In this document: positions 25,047-33,626 of the stretch, piece by piece
Layout: each line of letters opens with the position of its first letter
Numbering within the stretch: the first letter of the stretch is position 1
Assembly: GCA_905221605.1 (NCBI GenBank)
Contig: CAJNDS010002073.1
Location: forward strand, 455,717 to 519,716
Direction of reading: 5' to 3'
Source: Symbiodinium natans
Taxonomy: Eukaryota; Sar; Dinophyceae; Suessiales; Symbiodiniaceae
DNA: 64,000 nucleotides
The notes under the pieces: generated by a model
What the model saw: only the letters and a program-made list of their open reading frames with translations
Database searches by the model: none
What the model was told of the DNA's origin: nothing
Made by a program: the position numbers and the translations under genes

Positions 25047-25520
25047 GGGTTTGGGGTGTTTGTGGAGGGTCTGGGTGTGAGGGTTGAGGGTTTACGGGCC
25101 AGAGCCACCCAAAGTTTCGACTTTGGGAAAAGCCCGCCAGCCTCATGTAGTATGGCCTCTGGACCCACAAACTCTGTTGTAGGGTTTAGGGTTTAGGGTT
25201 TAGGGTTTAGGGTTTAGGGTTAAGGTTTAGGGTTTAGGGTTTAATCCCCTAAACCCCTGATCCGCTAAACCCTAAACCCTAAATCCTAAGCCCTAAACTC
25301 CTAGCCCTAAACCCCTAGTCCCAGACCGCTAAACCCTCAAGCCTAAAGCCCCCCAAAATGTGGGGGACCACGGTGTGAGCATGACTGGCACCCGCAAGAA
25401 CCCCTGAATCCCTGAAGCCCTGAACCCCTGAACCCTGAACCCTGAACCCTCAACCCTAAACCCTAATCCCTAAACCCTAAACCCTAGAACAGAGCTCCTG
25501 GGTTGCGCAACAAGGGTTCC

Positions 25521-25632
25521 TAGGCGCCCAGAGTCGGCCCTTGTTCCCTGTTTGCAGGGTTCTGGTTCTCATAAGCCCCTTTAAACCAAGAAGGGCACCG
25601 TTTTTCTAATCCTGGGCAACTCTTGGGGTCTG
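25521..25632. repeat. Fold-back family 3, full-length copy
   Basis: Starts TAGGCGCCCAGAGTCGGCCC and ends CAACTCTTGGGGTCTG. The centre carries the family-specific CCCCTTTAAACCAAGAAGGG. Confidence 0.7.
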
Positions 25633-25960
25633 GGTTCTGCCGGGAGAGCACCAAACCTCCATCCCTGAAACGGTTCTTTGGGGGATGGTTCTACAATGCT
25701 CTACATGGCTGACAGGTAGGGCTTGGGGTTTAGGGTTTTGGGCTTCTGGGTCCGCCGCCCAACTGTCGTCACACATTTTCCACGCCGCCTGAACTACGCT
25801 TTCGCAAGATGCATCTCTTCAACACCCACAGAGCCATACAAGCTGCACCGCCCGAAGCCTGACCCCTACAAACCCTAAACCCTAAACCCTAAACCCTAAA
25901 CCCTAAACCCTAAACCCGGCATCTGGCCCTAAGGCTGGTCAAAAATCCGCTGCCGGCTCT

Positions 25961-26057
25961 GGAGACGTAAATTTCGCCGTTTGGGCCGTCGATGGCCTTC
26001 TTGAGAGGGACCTGTTGCCATGGTGCTTCAAGCCGGCCGCGGCACTTGCTTCTACAT
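25961..26057 (+). other. Candidate exon island
   Basis: One frame reads GDVNFAVWAVDGLLERDLLP then WCFKPAAALASTST without a stop, and then runs into an AT microsatellite. Composition and codon bias look like coding sequence. Family unknown. Confidence 0.3.
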
Positions 26058-26630
26058 CGACATATATATATATATATACATAGAGGCATGTTTTATTTAC
26101 CTCTTATATATGTACTTATTTCTCATACCGACGATATACGGATAGCGAAGCCGATGGGTCTTTATTGACAGAGAGGCGGCGTTACACACAATAAGCCCTA
26201 AACCCTAAACCCTAGAGCACATCAGCACCCGGCTTGCACCAATGGTCACAGCATAGATGCTGGGCGCAGGCTAGAAAGCGCACGCCTTTGGCACCGCGCC
26301 GCTCGGTTCATGGTAAAAAGGCGTATGCCGGGTGCACGCGAAGACCTTGCACCCTGCAAGAAGAGCATGTCAGTGAGCAGGATAGGGTTCAGGGTTTAGG
26401 GTTTGGGGTTTGGGGTTTGGGGTTTGGGGTTTAGGGTTTAGGGTTTAGGGTTTAGGGTTTAGGGTTTAGGGTAACAGCGTGGACTGAGGAGTCGGAAGCT
26501 ATAGGGTTCTTGAAGGAGGGGGTTCAAGTTCAAGGGGGTATGTAACCCAAGGTTCCCCAAAACTCCCCACCACTCCTTTTAAGGCCCCCAAAGCTTCCCC
26601 AAGATTCCCCAGGTTCCTACCCGCCATGAA

Positions 26631-26695
26631 CCCTAAACCCTAAACCCTAAACCCTAAACCCTAAACCCTAAACCCTAAACCCTAAACCAGTTTAT
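26631..26695. repeat. CCCTAAA tandem array, about 9 units
   Basis: Regular heptamers flanked by unique sequence. Confidence 0.9.
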
Positions 26696-27379
26696 GTCAC
26701 GCTGGTAGGGGCAAGTCGTCCCAAGACTAGTAGGGCATCATGGTTTCTAGACATCGGGGCTGAGTATGCAGCTTTTGTGTTTTATTCCTAATTGCTTAAG
26801 AATTAAGAACCTTCAAAAAATAGTCTTCCTTATAAGGGCAATATAGGGATGATGATCTTCTTTTTTTTGTTGCGGGGATCTTAAGTAATGTGGCCTAGTT
26901 ATAACCTCAAAACCCCCAGGATTCACGCTTTTGTCCCCTTGTCTAACTCACAATGTGGAGGCGTTCATTGTTGAAGTACTGCATGTCCGCACAGGCTCTG
27001 TATTTCTACAGAATCACACATCCAAAGTCTCCTCAGTCCCCCAGCATCCGTACTGGATAGGTTTGAAGCTTTGGCTCTAGGCCCGGGGACACTAAACCCG
27101 AAAACCCTAGTTAAACGACGAGCCGATATGTCTTTGGAGTTGGCTCATTTCAACCTTATAGCTTCCATAATACGCCCTCACCCACTGGTGAGCACCTCAC
27201 ACAGCATTTTCGCATCATTAGGATTTAGGGTTCAGGGTTGAGGGTTTAGGGTTCAACTTTTTTATCAACAGTGTGAACACACAAAACCTAAGCCACATTC
27301 AACCGGGGTTCAGTTTTACCTTTTGTTGGACTAATATATTTGTAGCGACTTTGTGCCCATGCCTGCGCCACTTGCACCC

Positions 27380-27560
27380 TAAACCCTACAACCCTAAAAC
27401 CCTAAATCCTAAGCCCTAAACCCTAAACCCTACACCCTACACCCTACACCCTACACTCTACACCCTAAACCCTAAACCCTCAACCCTAAACCCTAAACCC
27501 TAAACCCTAAGCCCTAAGCCCTAAGCCCTAAGCCCTAAACCCTAAACCCTAAACCCGAAC
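27380..27560. repeat. Mixed CCCTAAA / CCCTACA / CCCTAAG array
   Basis: Blocks of CCCTACA and CCCTAAG units are each locally homogenised between CCCTAAA blocks. Confidence 0.85.
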
Positions 27561-27880
27561 CCTAGTTCATAGCATGACCTGTGCCTCGGCAGCTGTTTTG
27601 CTTCATCCTGGCAGTAGATGACCATCGTAGGCCACAGCGACTTAGGAAAATGGCCGAGACGAGTTGTGATGCGTGAGCTTCTGCTACATTACGTCGAACA
27701 TTTTTGAAATCTCGGCACGTCAACTTTCACCTAAGCAGCACTGATCGGCGATGCCCCCACCCCCCTCCACAATGGGGTTCCACTCCAACGCTTCAAGCGT
27801 ACTCACCAAACCAACCGCAGCCAACTCAAATACACAAGCGTGATAGCACCAGAGTTGTGGAAGTCATGCTTGATATTTTC

Positions 27881-27995
27881 CCAAAGGGTCCTAAGTACCT
27901 ACATGGGGGGGACACTTAATTGCCCAAACCAACAATATCAATTCCTATGATAGAAGCCCTACAGTCTAGTATGTAGGTACTTAGGACCCTTGGGG
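27881..27995. repeat. Fold-back family 6 (115 bp, long perfect arms)
   Basis: The left arm contains AAGGGTCCTAAGTACCTACAT and its exact complement occurs at the right end (ATGTAGGTACTTAGGACCCTT), separated by about 66 bases. It is a single copy in this window. MITE-like by structure, with no coding capacity. Confidence 0.8.
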
Positions 27996-28111
27996 TATGC
28001 AGTTTCTCCCAAGAGAGTTGCAATGCTGACATACGCGAAGCTAGCCAGGCTGCCGCAACCTCAGGTTGCTGTAATCAGAGGTTTCACTGCAGGCTCCAAA
28101 GTAGTAGTTCG

Positions 28112-28205
28112 GGGTTTAGGGTTTAGGGTTTAGGGTTTAGGGTTTAGGGTTTAGGGTTTAGGGTTTAGGGTTTAGGGTTTAGGGTTTAGGGTGTAGGGTT
28201 TAGGG
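28112..28205. repeat. TTTAGGG tandem array, about 13 units
   Basis: Regular TTTAGGG heptamers with one TGTAGGG variant near the end; it directly abuts a partial family 2 fold-back. Confidence 0.9.
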
Positions 28206-28207
28206 TT

Positions 28208-28252
28208 AGGGGGTTCTCGCATACTACCCCCGAAAAGGTACTACATACGAGT
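28208..28252. repeat. Fold-back family 2, partial copy
   Basis: Matches the central part of the family (GGGGGTTCTCGCATACTACC then AAAAGGTACTACATA). It lacks the outer AGGCTCC arm. Confidence 0.5.
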
Positions 28253-28540
28253 TAAGGTTGCTTCAGCGGTTCCGGATACGCATGTCTTCACCTCCTCATG
28301 ATCGTGCGACTCACGCCAACCTCCACCCCGCAAAACTGCCTACAAGACCCCGAACCCTAAACCAAAAATCCTAAGCCCGAGATCCTGAACCCTAAGCCCC
28401 AAACCCTGGACCCTGGTAAGTCCCCCTAAGCCCTCGTAAGTCCCTAGACCCCTAAGCCCCAAACCCCTAAGCCCCCTTCCTCAATCCCAATTGAAACCAT
28501 GGGATGGTCCAGGCTAGGATTCTGACAAGGCCTGGACCCT

Positions 28541-28624
28541 ACCTGAAGGCTCCAAGGTAGTTCCTTATTGGGTTAGTTATAGGGGGTTCCAGTATACGAC
28601 CCACAAAAGGTACTTCATAGGAGG
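28541..28624. repeat. Fold-back family 2, copy B
   Basis: Starts ACCTGAAGGCTCCAAGGTAG, the complement of the right end of the 24,951 copy, and continues in reverse orientation to it. The distal arm is cut off where a CCCTAAA/CCCCTAAA array begins. Confidence 0.65.
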
Positions 28625-28625
28625 A

Positions 28626-28945
28626 AACCCTAAACCCTAAACCCGTAAACCCTAAACCCCTAAACCCCTAAACCCCTAAACCCCTAAACCCCTAAACCCC
28701 TAAACCCCTAAACCCCTAAACCCCTAAACCCCTAAACCCCTGAACCCCTGAACCCCTGAACCCCTGAACCCCTGAACCCCTAAACCCCTAAACCCCTAAA
28801 CCCCTAAACCCCTAAACCCCTAAACCCCTAACCCCTAAACCCCTAAACCCTAAACCCTGTTCAAAACCCTAAACCCCTAAACCCTAAACCCCCAATCCCT
28901 GAACCCCAAACCCCTAAACCCTAAACCCCTAAACCCTAAACCCTA
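28626..28945. repeat. CCCCTAAA octamer array
   Basis: About 30 octamers, with a block of CCCCTGAA variants in the middle, between shorter CCCTAAA stretches. This is the largest octamer array in the window. Confidence 0.9.
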
Positions 28946-29696
28946 CCTGTTCTGGTTCAAGGCTGGCACTGTTCGCCTTGCAGGCGCAGGCGCAGGCCCG
29001 CAGGTCCTGCTTGGATCCCTGAGCCCATGACTCGAGACACCAGGGTTTATAGGGTTTAGGGTTTAGGGTTTAGGGTTTAGGTTTGGTTGAGGGTTCGCGG
29101 TTTAGGGTTTCTATCTTTGTCACGACTTGAGGGTCTAGGGTGTAGGGTTTTGGGTTGCAGTATCCGGGTTTAGGGTGCAGGGTTTGTTGCGGGTTCGCGA
29201 GTTGAGGGGTCTGAGGGGGTAGGGTTTTGGGTTACAGGGTTGGGGCAGTGCGTTCGATGACCATCAAGAGGGTGCCCACATCTGTCCTGAGGTGCCGCAG
29301 GGCCGTAAACGAAACCTTGAATCCGAAATCGTGAGCCCCCACAAAAGAATTCCCAGCCTGACAAAGCCCAAACCCTAAACCCGATGGGGTTCATCTATAG
29401 CCCCCAGAAAGGGCAAGGTCTTGCACGGAATACCGGAGCCGATTGATTCCCTGCACCGAGTCCCCAATTTTGAATTTTGGGAGGGTGTATCATATGGTGC
29501 CCCTACTGTGGGAACTTCCCACATAAGTAGCAGGACTTTGCTCTCGCATCCCTCTACAATTAGACCTTAAACTACCAAAGATACCCGCTAAGCCCTAAGA
29601 CGCCAAAGCCCACCCAAGCCCCCCACCCTAAACCCCAGAAATGTACACCCTAAGCCCCCCTAAGCCCTAAAATCCCAAACCGTAAACCCTAAACCC

Positions 29697-29815
29697 TGAA
29701 CACTAAACCCTAAACCCTAAACCCCTAAACCCCTAAACCCCTAAACCCCTAAACCCCTAAACCCCTAAATAAACCCCTAAACCCCTAAACCCTAAACCCT
29801 AAACCCTGAACCCGA
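29697..29815. repeat. CCCTAAA / CCCCTAAA mixed array
   Basis: Heptamers flank a core of about eight octamers. Confidence 0.85.
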
Positions 29816-29874
29816 AACAACTGGGAGGTTGGCGATCCCTCCCAGGACCGTCAGGTTCCCGCGGCTATTCGTAC

Positions 29875-29960
29875 GTTTAGGGTTTAGGGTTTAGGGTTTA
29901 GGGTTTAGGGTTTAGGGTTTAGGGTTTAGGGTTTAGGGTTTAGGGTTTAGGGTTTAGGGC
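29875..29960. repeat. TTTAGGG tandem array, about 12 units
   Basis: Regular heptamers; orientation is opposite to the array ending at 29,815, only about 60 bases away. Confidence 0.9.
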
Positions 29961-30161
29961 AAGTTCAGGGCTTAGGTTTAGGGTTTAGGAGGACAGTGAC
30001 ATCCAAGACTCTGCCAAGAGCGACTCATACTTGTATGGGTCTCATCCCTTTAGGGTCGAGGGTTTCGGGTTTAGGGTGTAGGGATTACTGTCCTAGTCAA
30101 AACAGGCCAGGCATATGAGCCGCTGGGTCTAGTTATAGTTGCTTTTCTCGTTTAGAACACT

Positions 30162-30277
30162 AGGACCTGGAGTAGGCCCATATTTCCTGTTTTTTGGGGT
30201 TGGGGGTCCCTTATACTGATAATCCCTTTTAAAACCAACAGGGTTCCCTTTTTATTCCTAGGTTACTCCTGGGTCTT
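30162..30277. repeat. Fold-back family 3, full-length copy
   Basis: Starts AGGACCTGGAGTAGGCCC and ends GGTTACTCCTGGGTCTT, with the centre CCCTTTTAAAACCAACAGGG. Confidence 0.75.
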
Positions 30278-30574
30278 CCCCTAAACCCCAAGCCCGAAAC
30301 CCTAAACCCTAAACCCTAAACCCTAAACCCAAAGCGTTGCTGCTTGCCAAATCGCTTCGGAGGACCGGTATGCCCACGTCAGCTATCGATTTGAGCAGCA
30401 CCCTCCCCGGTGTCAGCGGTCGGCGGGCGGGGGGGTTTAGGGTTTAGGGTTTAGGGATTGGGGTTTAGGGTGTAGGGTTTAGGGTTTAGGGTTAGGGTTT
30501 AGGGTGGCTTCTTTGGGGTGTCAGGTTAGGGTTTGGGGTTTGGGGTGTAGGGTTTCGGGTTTAGGGCCTGGGGG

Positions 30575-30675
30575 TTGGGATGTTACCCCTTCAACTTAAC
30601 AGTCCTTAATGGGGATCATAAATAGGGTTACTATAATCCTATTAAGGACTGTTAGTATAAGGGGGGACATCCCAA
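30575..30675. repeat. Fold-back family 1, copy C
   Basis: Starts TTGGGATGTTACCCCTT and ends GGGGGGACATCCCAA; the inner arms ACAGTCCTTAAT and ATTAAGGACTGT pair exactly. It lies about 260 bases outside the left end of the provirus. Confidence 0.8.
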
Positions 30676-30936
30676 TAGGGGGTTTACAAGTTTGCGCCTC
30701 ACCGTGTAATCAACTGAGCTAGCCGCGTCCAGGCCCCCAGACAGGCCCGAAGCCCGAGCACAGTCCTGACACCCCTCAAACGCTTTCGAGTTTAGGGTCT
30801 AGGGTTTAGGTTTAGCATTTGGTCGCACGCCACCATGAAAGCCCAATCGCTCCAACCCCAAACCCCCCAAACACCCCCCTCAACCCCTCCGTCCTCCCCC
30901 AAACCAGACGCCCCCAACCCCGCCCCACCCCCCCCC
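30676..30936. other. Left host flank of the provirus
   Basis: C-rich unique sequence with CCCCAA-type words ending in a run of nine C (30,928-30,936). A stretch at about 30,690-30,730 resembles a tRNA box A on the minus strand but no tRNA can be folded. No gene is called. Confidence 0.6.
30931..30936. other. Putative left target-site duplication, CCCCCC
   Basis: Six C residues directly abut the left inverted repeat and six also abut the right one (52,071-52,076). Polintons typically make 6-bp duplications. Because each flank is a longer C run (nine and eleven), the exact duplication length cannot be read. Confidence 0.6.
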
Positions 30937-31425
30937 AAAAAATTATTAAAAGGGGGTTTCTAGGGCATGGTCGTTGTATGTTGTCGTGTCTGCTTCATTT
31001 GTTGTTTTTCGTCACTGTCTCCCACTTGTTCTTAACCCTTGTCGCCTCCTTCGTTTCTTATTTTCCTCGTCTGGGGTCTGTCTCACTCCTTGGGTCTCTG
31101 CTTCGTTTTGTTTAAAGCGTGTCTCATTCGTTTTCTCGCTTCTCTTCGTTAATCTTGGCCCCTCCTTCGTTTTTCTCTCACTCCCCAGGATTCCATACTC
31201 TCATTTAAGTATTTGTCGCCCCTCTCTCGTTTTCACTTTTCCCCCCTCTTACCTCTCCAACACTTTTTGACTTGTCCCCTAGCTTCGTTTTCTCTTGGTT
31301 TGTCTCTAAGCTTAGCTGGGCTTTAGTTAGGCGGTTCGTAGAAAAGCCTAACATAAAGCCATGATTGTAGAGCTTCGGGTTAGCCATTGGGTTATATTTT
31401 GTTACTTTCTGGGGCGTAGTGGGTG
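30937..31425 (+). repeat. Left terminal inverted repeat, 489 bp
   Basis: Starts AAAAAATTATTAAAAGGGGG and ends at GGGGCGTAGTGGGTG. Its complement occupies 51,582-52,070, exactly the same length, and I found one mismatch (near 31,362). The plus strand is pyrimidine-rich with recurring TTCGTTT words. It carries short open frames in both directions (for example 30,974-31,270 plus and 31,205-31,387 minus), but these repeat-encoded frames have no recognisable domain and I do not call them genes. In Polintons the terminal repeats serve as protein-primed replication origins and as integrase substrates. Confidence 0.95.
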
Positions 31426-31457
31426 GTTCAACGATAATATTATATTTAGTAATAATA

Positions 31458-31799
31458 TTATGGTTGTTTGTTGTGTATCGCTTCCATTTTCTCTATATGT
31501 TTCTTACTATTGATGTGTCTCTTTATATCATATTGTTTAATGTCACGATTACAAATTGAACAGAAAGTTATTCGTTCTCGTTTGTCTTTTGCTTTGATTA
31601 ATATGTCATCTTTATTCTCATTGTAATATTCTTTATACTTCTGACTTAACTCAGGTTTGTGTTTTTGTCTGTATCTTTGTTTAGCATCTATACAAATATT
31701 ACAGAGTTTTCTATACCCTTCAAAATATTCATTTATCCTAAATATTTTACATTTTGAACATTGTCTTTTGTTCTGTTCTTCCATAATGATTAATGCCAT
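31458..31799 (-). CDS. Small zinc-finger protein
   Basis: A 113-residue protein read from the ATG at 31,799 (MALIIMEEQNK); a longer frame upstream would need a TTG start and overlap the preceding gene's stop. Two putative zinc sites are visible: CSKC with LCNIC in the N-terminal half, and a C2H2-like site (FCSICNRDIKQYDIKRHINS then KKH) near the C-terminus. Lys-rich helical sequence joins them. It is the last gene of the leftward block, 32 bases from the inverted repeat. A role in binding viral DNA or regulating transcription is a guess from the fingers and basic charge. Confidence 0.8.
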   Translation of the reverse strand: MALIIMEEQNKRQCSKCKIFRINEYFEGYRKLCNICIDAKQRYRQKHKPELSQKYKEYYNENKDDILIKAKDKRERITFCSICNRDIKQYDIKRHINSKKHIEKMEAIHNKQP

Positions 31800-31834
31800 C
31801 TTTTCTTTAAATGTAAAATGGGGCTTACACTTCC

Positions 31835-32221
31835 TCAATCCATTTCATTTAAATCATCATTTTTGTATTTGTTATTGGTTTTAAACAAATATTCGTTCCT
31901 TTCTTCTTCGTCCATCTCTAACATAATGTTAACATTTCTTGACTTTCTTATTTTCTTAGGGTATTTTATATATAGTGCTTCCATCTGTTTAAAAAGCTTA
32001 TCCTTCTTTGTTTGGTTTTTCTCCTTATTAAATTGGTCATTTAACTCTTTGAATTCAGAATTGAATTTATGCTCGTTGCTTTTCAAGTGTCTATGAAAAT
32101 ATGGGCGCCAATACAAACCCTGTCCGTATATGCTACAAATTTCACACTCAATCCATCTACATAGGGGCTCTTTCTTCATTTTCTCACTCAATATATTATA
32201 TAGTTTTTTCTTTAAGTGCAT
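31835..32221 (-). CDS. Small C2H2-type zinc-finger protein
   Basis: A 128-residue basic protein with CEIC followed by HRHLKSNEH (residues about 26-51), a single classical-looking C2H2 finger, then a charged helical tail ending NNKYKNDDLNEMD. The ATG directly follows the integrase stop codon (TAA then ATG), so the two are tightly packed and probably expressed together. No enzymatic motif is visible. Likely a viral DNA- or RNA-binding accessory protein, by inference from the finger only. Confidence 0.8.
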   Translation of the reverse strand: MHLKKKLYNILSEKMKKEPLCRWIECEICSIYGQGLYWRPYFHRHLKSNEHKFNSEFKELNDQFNKEKNQTKKDKLFKQMEALYIKYPKKIRKSRNVNIMLEMDEEERNEYLFKTNNKYKNDDLNEMD

Positions 32222-33154
32222 TTACTCATCAATTAATAAAATTTCGTGTCTGTTGTATTTTTTACTCAATCCATCCAATATATAGTGTTTGTTTAGTTGT
32301 CCATCTCTGCCTACTTCCTTAACCTCATAAGTTCTCTCACTCCACTGGTTCCTACTTTCTTTACGACTTGTATAGTTGCCCTTTCCCTTTACAAATATTT
32401 TAACTTTATCCCCGGCCTCTACCTTAGGATACTTCCGTAAATATTTCTCTTTCAATACAGAGTTAGATTTTACTGTAAGATGGTTGTCGTCCTTGTGCGC
32501 TTCATTTGGTGTCATCCCAGTCGTTGAATGTTTCATTGTTTTATTATACTTATCTAATGCGGGTTTCAATAATATTGTCCAAGCTCCTTTAGTAACTAGT
32601 GCTCTGTCTGTAATCATTTTCTTAATAGTGCGAATCGCTCGTTCCGCTACATTTGCATGTGTTAAACTAATGACGTGCTCAATACCTTCACCTTTCAAAA
32701 AATCCTGAAACTTTTTATAATTAAATGCCCCGTCATCATCTGAATAAATACTGTTAGGATAACCCATAACTTTGAAACACTCAATAAAAGCATCATACAC
32801 CGTCTCACCGTCTCTGTTCTCCATAGGCACGATGTGCATCTTCTTGCTAAAATTGTCAATGCATAATAAAGCGTATCTTTTATACTCCTCCTTGAAGGTA
32901 TCAGTGTCTTTCATCAAGCTTACCATATCCATAATATCAACGCTAAAAACAGCCCTAGCATAAGGCGGGGAATAGCTATTGTAATTCTTGTAGTTTCTTC
33001 TCTGATTGATGCTTTGCTTCTTAACCCAATCCTTAACATACTGCAAAGTGACACCCGCCCCATCTTTATTTGCTTCCTCATACAAACTTCTAACAGATCC
33101 GTAACCGCGCTCAAGATCATAATATATTTTCTCCAATATCTCATTAGCACTCAT
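32222..33154 (-). CDS. INT: Retroviral-type (RVE) integrase
   Basis: A 310-residue integrase of the type used by Polintons and related viruses to insert their linear genome. Residues 1-50 form the typical N-terminal helical region (GSVRSLYEEANKDG, then YVKDWVKKQ). The RNase H-fold core follows, with candidate catalytic acids D73 in FSVDIMDM, D139/D140 in IYSDDDGAF and E171 in THANVAERAIRTIKK. The C-terminal part (about 240-305) has GDKVKIFVKGKG and RTYEVKEV, an SH3/chromo-like beta barrel as in other Polinton integrases. All three acids are present and the length is normal, so the enzyme looks intact. Its expected substrate is the 489-bp terminal repeat, and the C-run flanks are consistent with a 6-bp staggered cut. 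Confidence 0.95.
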   Translation of the reverse strand: MSANEILEKIYYDLERGYGSVRSLYEEANKDGAGVTLQYVKDWVKKQSINQRRNYKNYNSYSPPYARAVFSVDIMDMVSLMKDTDTFKEEYKRYALLCIDNFSKKMHIVPMENRDGETVYDAFIECFKVMGYPNSIYSDDDGAFNYKKFQDFLKGEGIEHVISLTHANVAERAIRTIKKMITDRALVTKGAWTILLKPALDKYNKTMKHSTTGMTPNEAHKDDNHLTVKSNSVLKEKYLRKYPKVEAGDKVKIFVKGKGNYTSRKESRNQWSERTYEVKEVGRDGQLNKHYILDGLSKKYNRHEILLIDE

Positions 33155-33184
33155 AATTAATAATAATTAGATAATTAATTATTA
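33155..33184. promoter_or_regulatory. AT-only spacer upstream of integrase
   Basis: Thirty bases made almost entirely of A and T (ATAATTAATAATAATTAG), self-complementary, between the stop of the 124-aa gene and the integrase ATG. It may act as a TATA-type promoter; function is inferred from position and composition. Confidence 0.35.
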
Positions 33185-33559
33185 TTAACCATGTAAAACC
33201 TTCATAATGATTTTATCCTCTATCTCCTTTTGTTTCCTATCTTCATAAACTCTTTTACACCTTTCACTGTTCTGATGCTTGGCTTTGTTGCTAGTGCTAC
33301 TTATGGTTTTACCGCACCTTTCACACTCAAAACATTTATTATTTTTCTTAAAATATTCATTAAAATAGCCTTCATTCTTATTCTTTTCATTCAACCTATC
33401 ATTATAGACTTTCTTTTTCTGTTTCTTGATGATCTCCGAACTGTCGCTATCAGTTGTAGAAACATCATCACTCTCAAACGAGTTCCAAAGCAGGTCAAAC
33501 AAATCGTCGTTTATTGTGGTTTTAATTCCATCATTGCCAACAAAGTAGTTAGTAGCCAT
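33185..33559 (-). CDS. Putative zinc-binding protein
   Basis: A 124-residue protein. The N-terminal half is acidic (FESDDVSTTDSDSSE). The C-terminal half is basic with a CFECERCGKTISSTSNKAKH motif followed by C, giving a C2HC finger at about residues 76-100. The start follows an AT-rich spacer containing TTTAAAGAAAT. It lies between the large Pro/Gln-rich protein and the integrase in a leftward gene row. No homologous family is recognised beyond the finger; the acidic-plus-finger layout would fit a transcriptional regulator. Confidence 0.8.
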   Translation of the reverse strand: MATNYFVGNDGIKTTINDDLFDLLWNSFESDDVSTTDSDSSEIIKKQKKKVYNDRLNEKNKNEGYFNEYFKKNNKCFECERCGKTISSTSNKAKHQNSERCKRVYEDRKQKEIEDKIIMKVLHG

Positions 33560-33610
33560 TTATTTTATAATATGAATATTTCTTTAAATTGCGTTAGCTA
33601 TTAAAGAAAT

Positions 33611-33626
33611 ATCTCATTCGTTTTCA
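33611..33626 (-). promoter_or_regulatory. TGAAAACGAAT motif at the 442-aa gene stop codon
   Basis: Reads TGAAAACGAATGAGA on the minus strand starting at the stop codon. Fourteen bases (GAAAACGAATGAGA) are shared with a site inside each terminal repeat (near 31,121-31,136 on the left). Confidence 0.35.

Larger units (their letters stand above)
20295..30574. other. Host DNA: repeats with little recognisable coding sequence
   Basis: Besides listed features, this stretch has a C-to-A homopolymer junction at about 21,987-22,017, a (GAT)n trinucleotide microsatellite at about 22,590-22,655, an AT microsatellite near 24,205-24,250, and many CCCTAAA or TTTAGGG arrays. The intervals 24,290-24,870 and 27,560-27,880 are comparatively free of repeats but hold no recognisable gene. 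Confidence 0.55.

Noticed and set aside
30690-30735. tRNA-like box A (TAGCTCAGTTGATTA on the minus strand)
   Set aside because: No D-stem closure, no TTCGA box B and no acceptor pairing could be found, so neither a tRNA nor a tRNA-derived SINE is supported.
30974-31270. 98-residue open frame inside the terminal repeat (and its twin at 51,737-52,033)
   Set aside because: It lies in low-complexity pyrimidine-rich repeat DNA, overlaps another frame on the opposite strand and has no domain; likely incidental.
31205-31387. 60-residue frame MANPKLYN.. inside the terminal repeat, also reaching out of the right repeat
   Set aside because: Interesting because it is preserved in both repeats, but the repeats are nearly identical anyway, so preservation is no evidence of coding. 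No recognisable motif.
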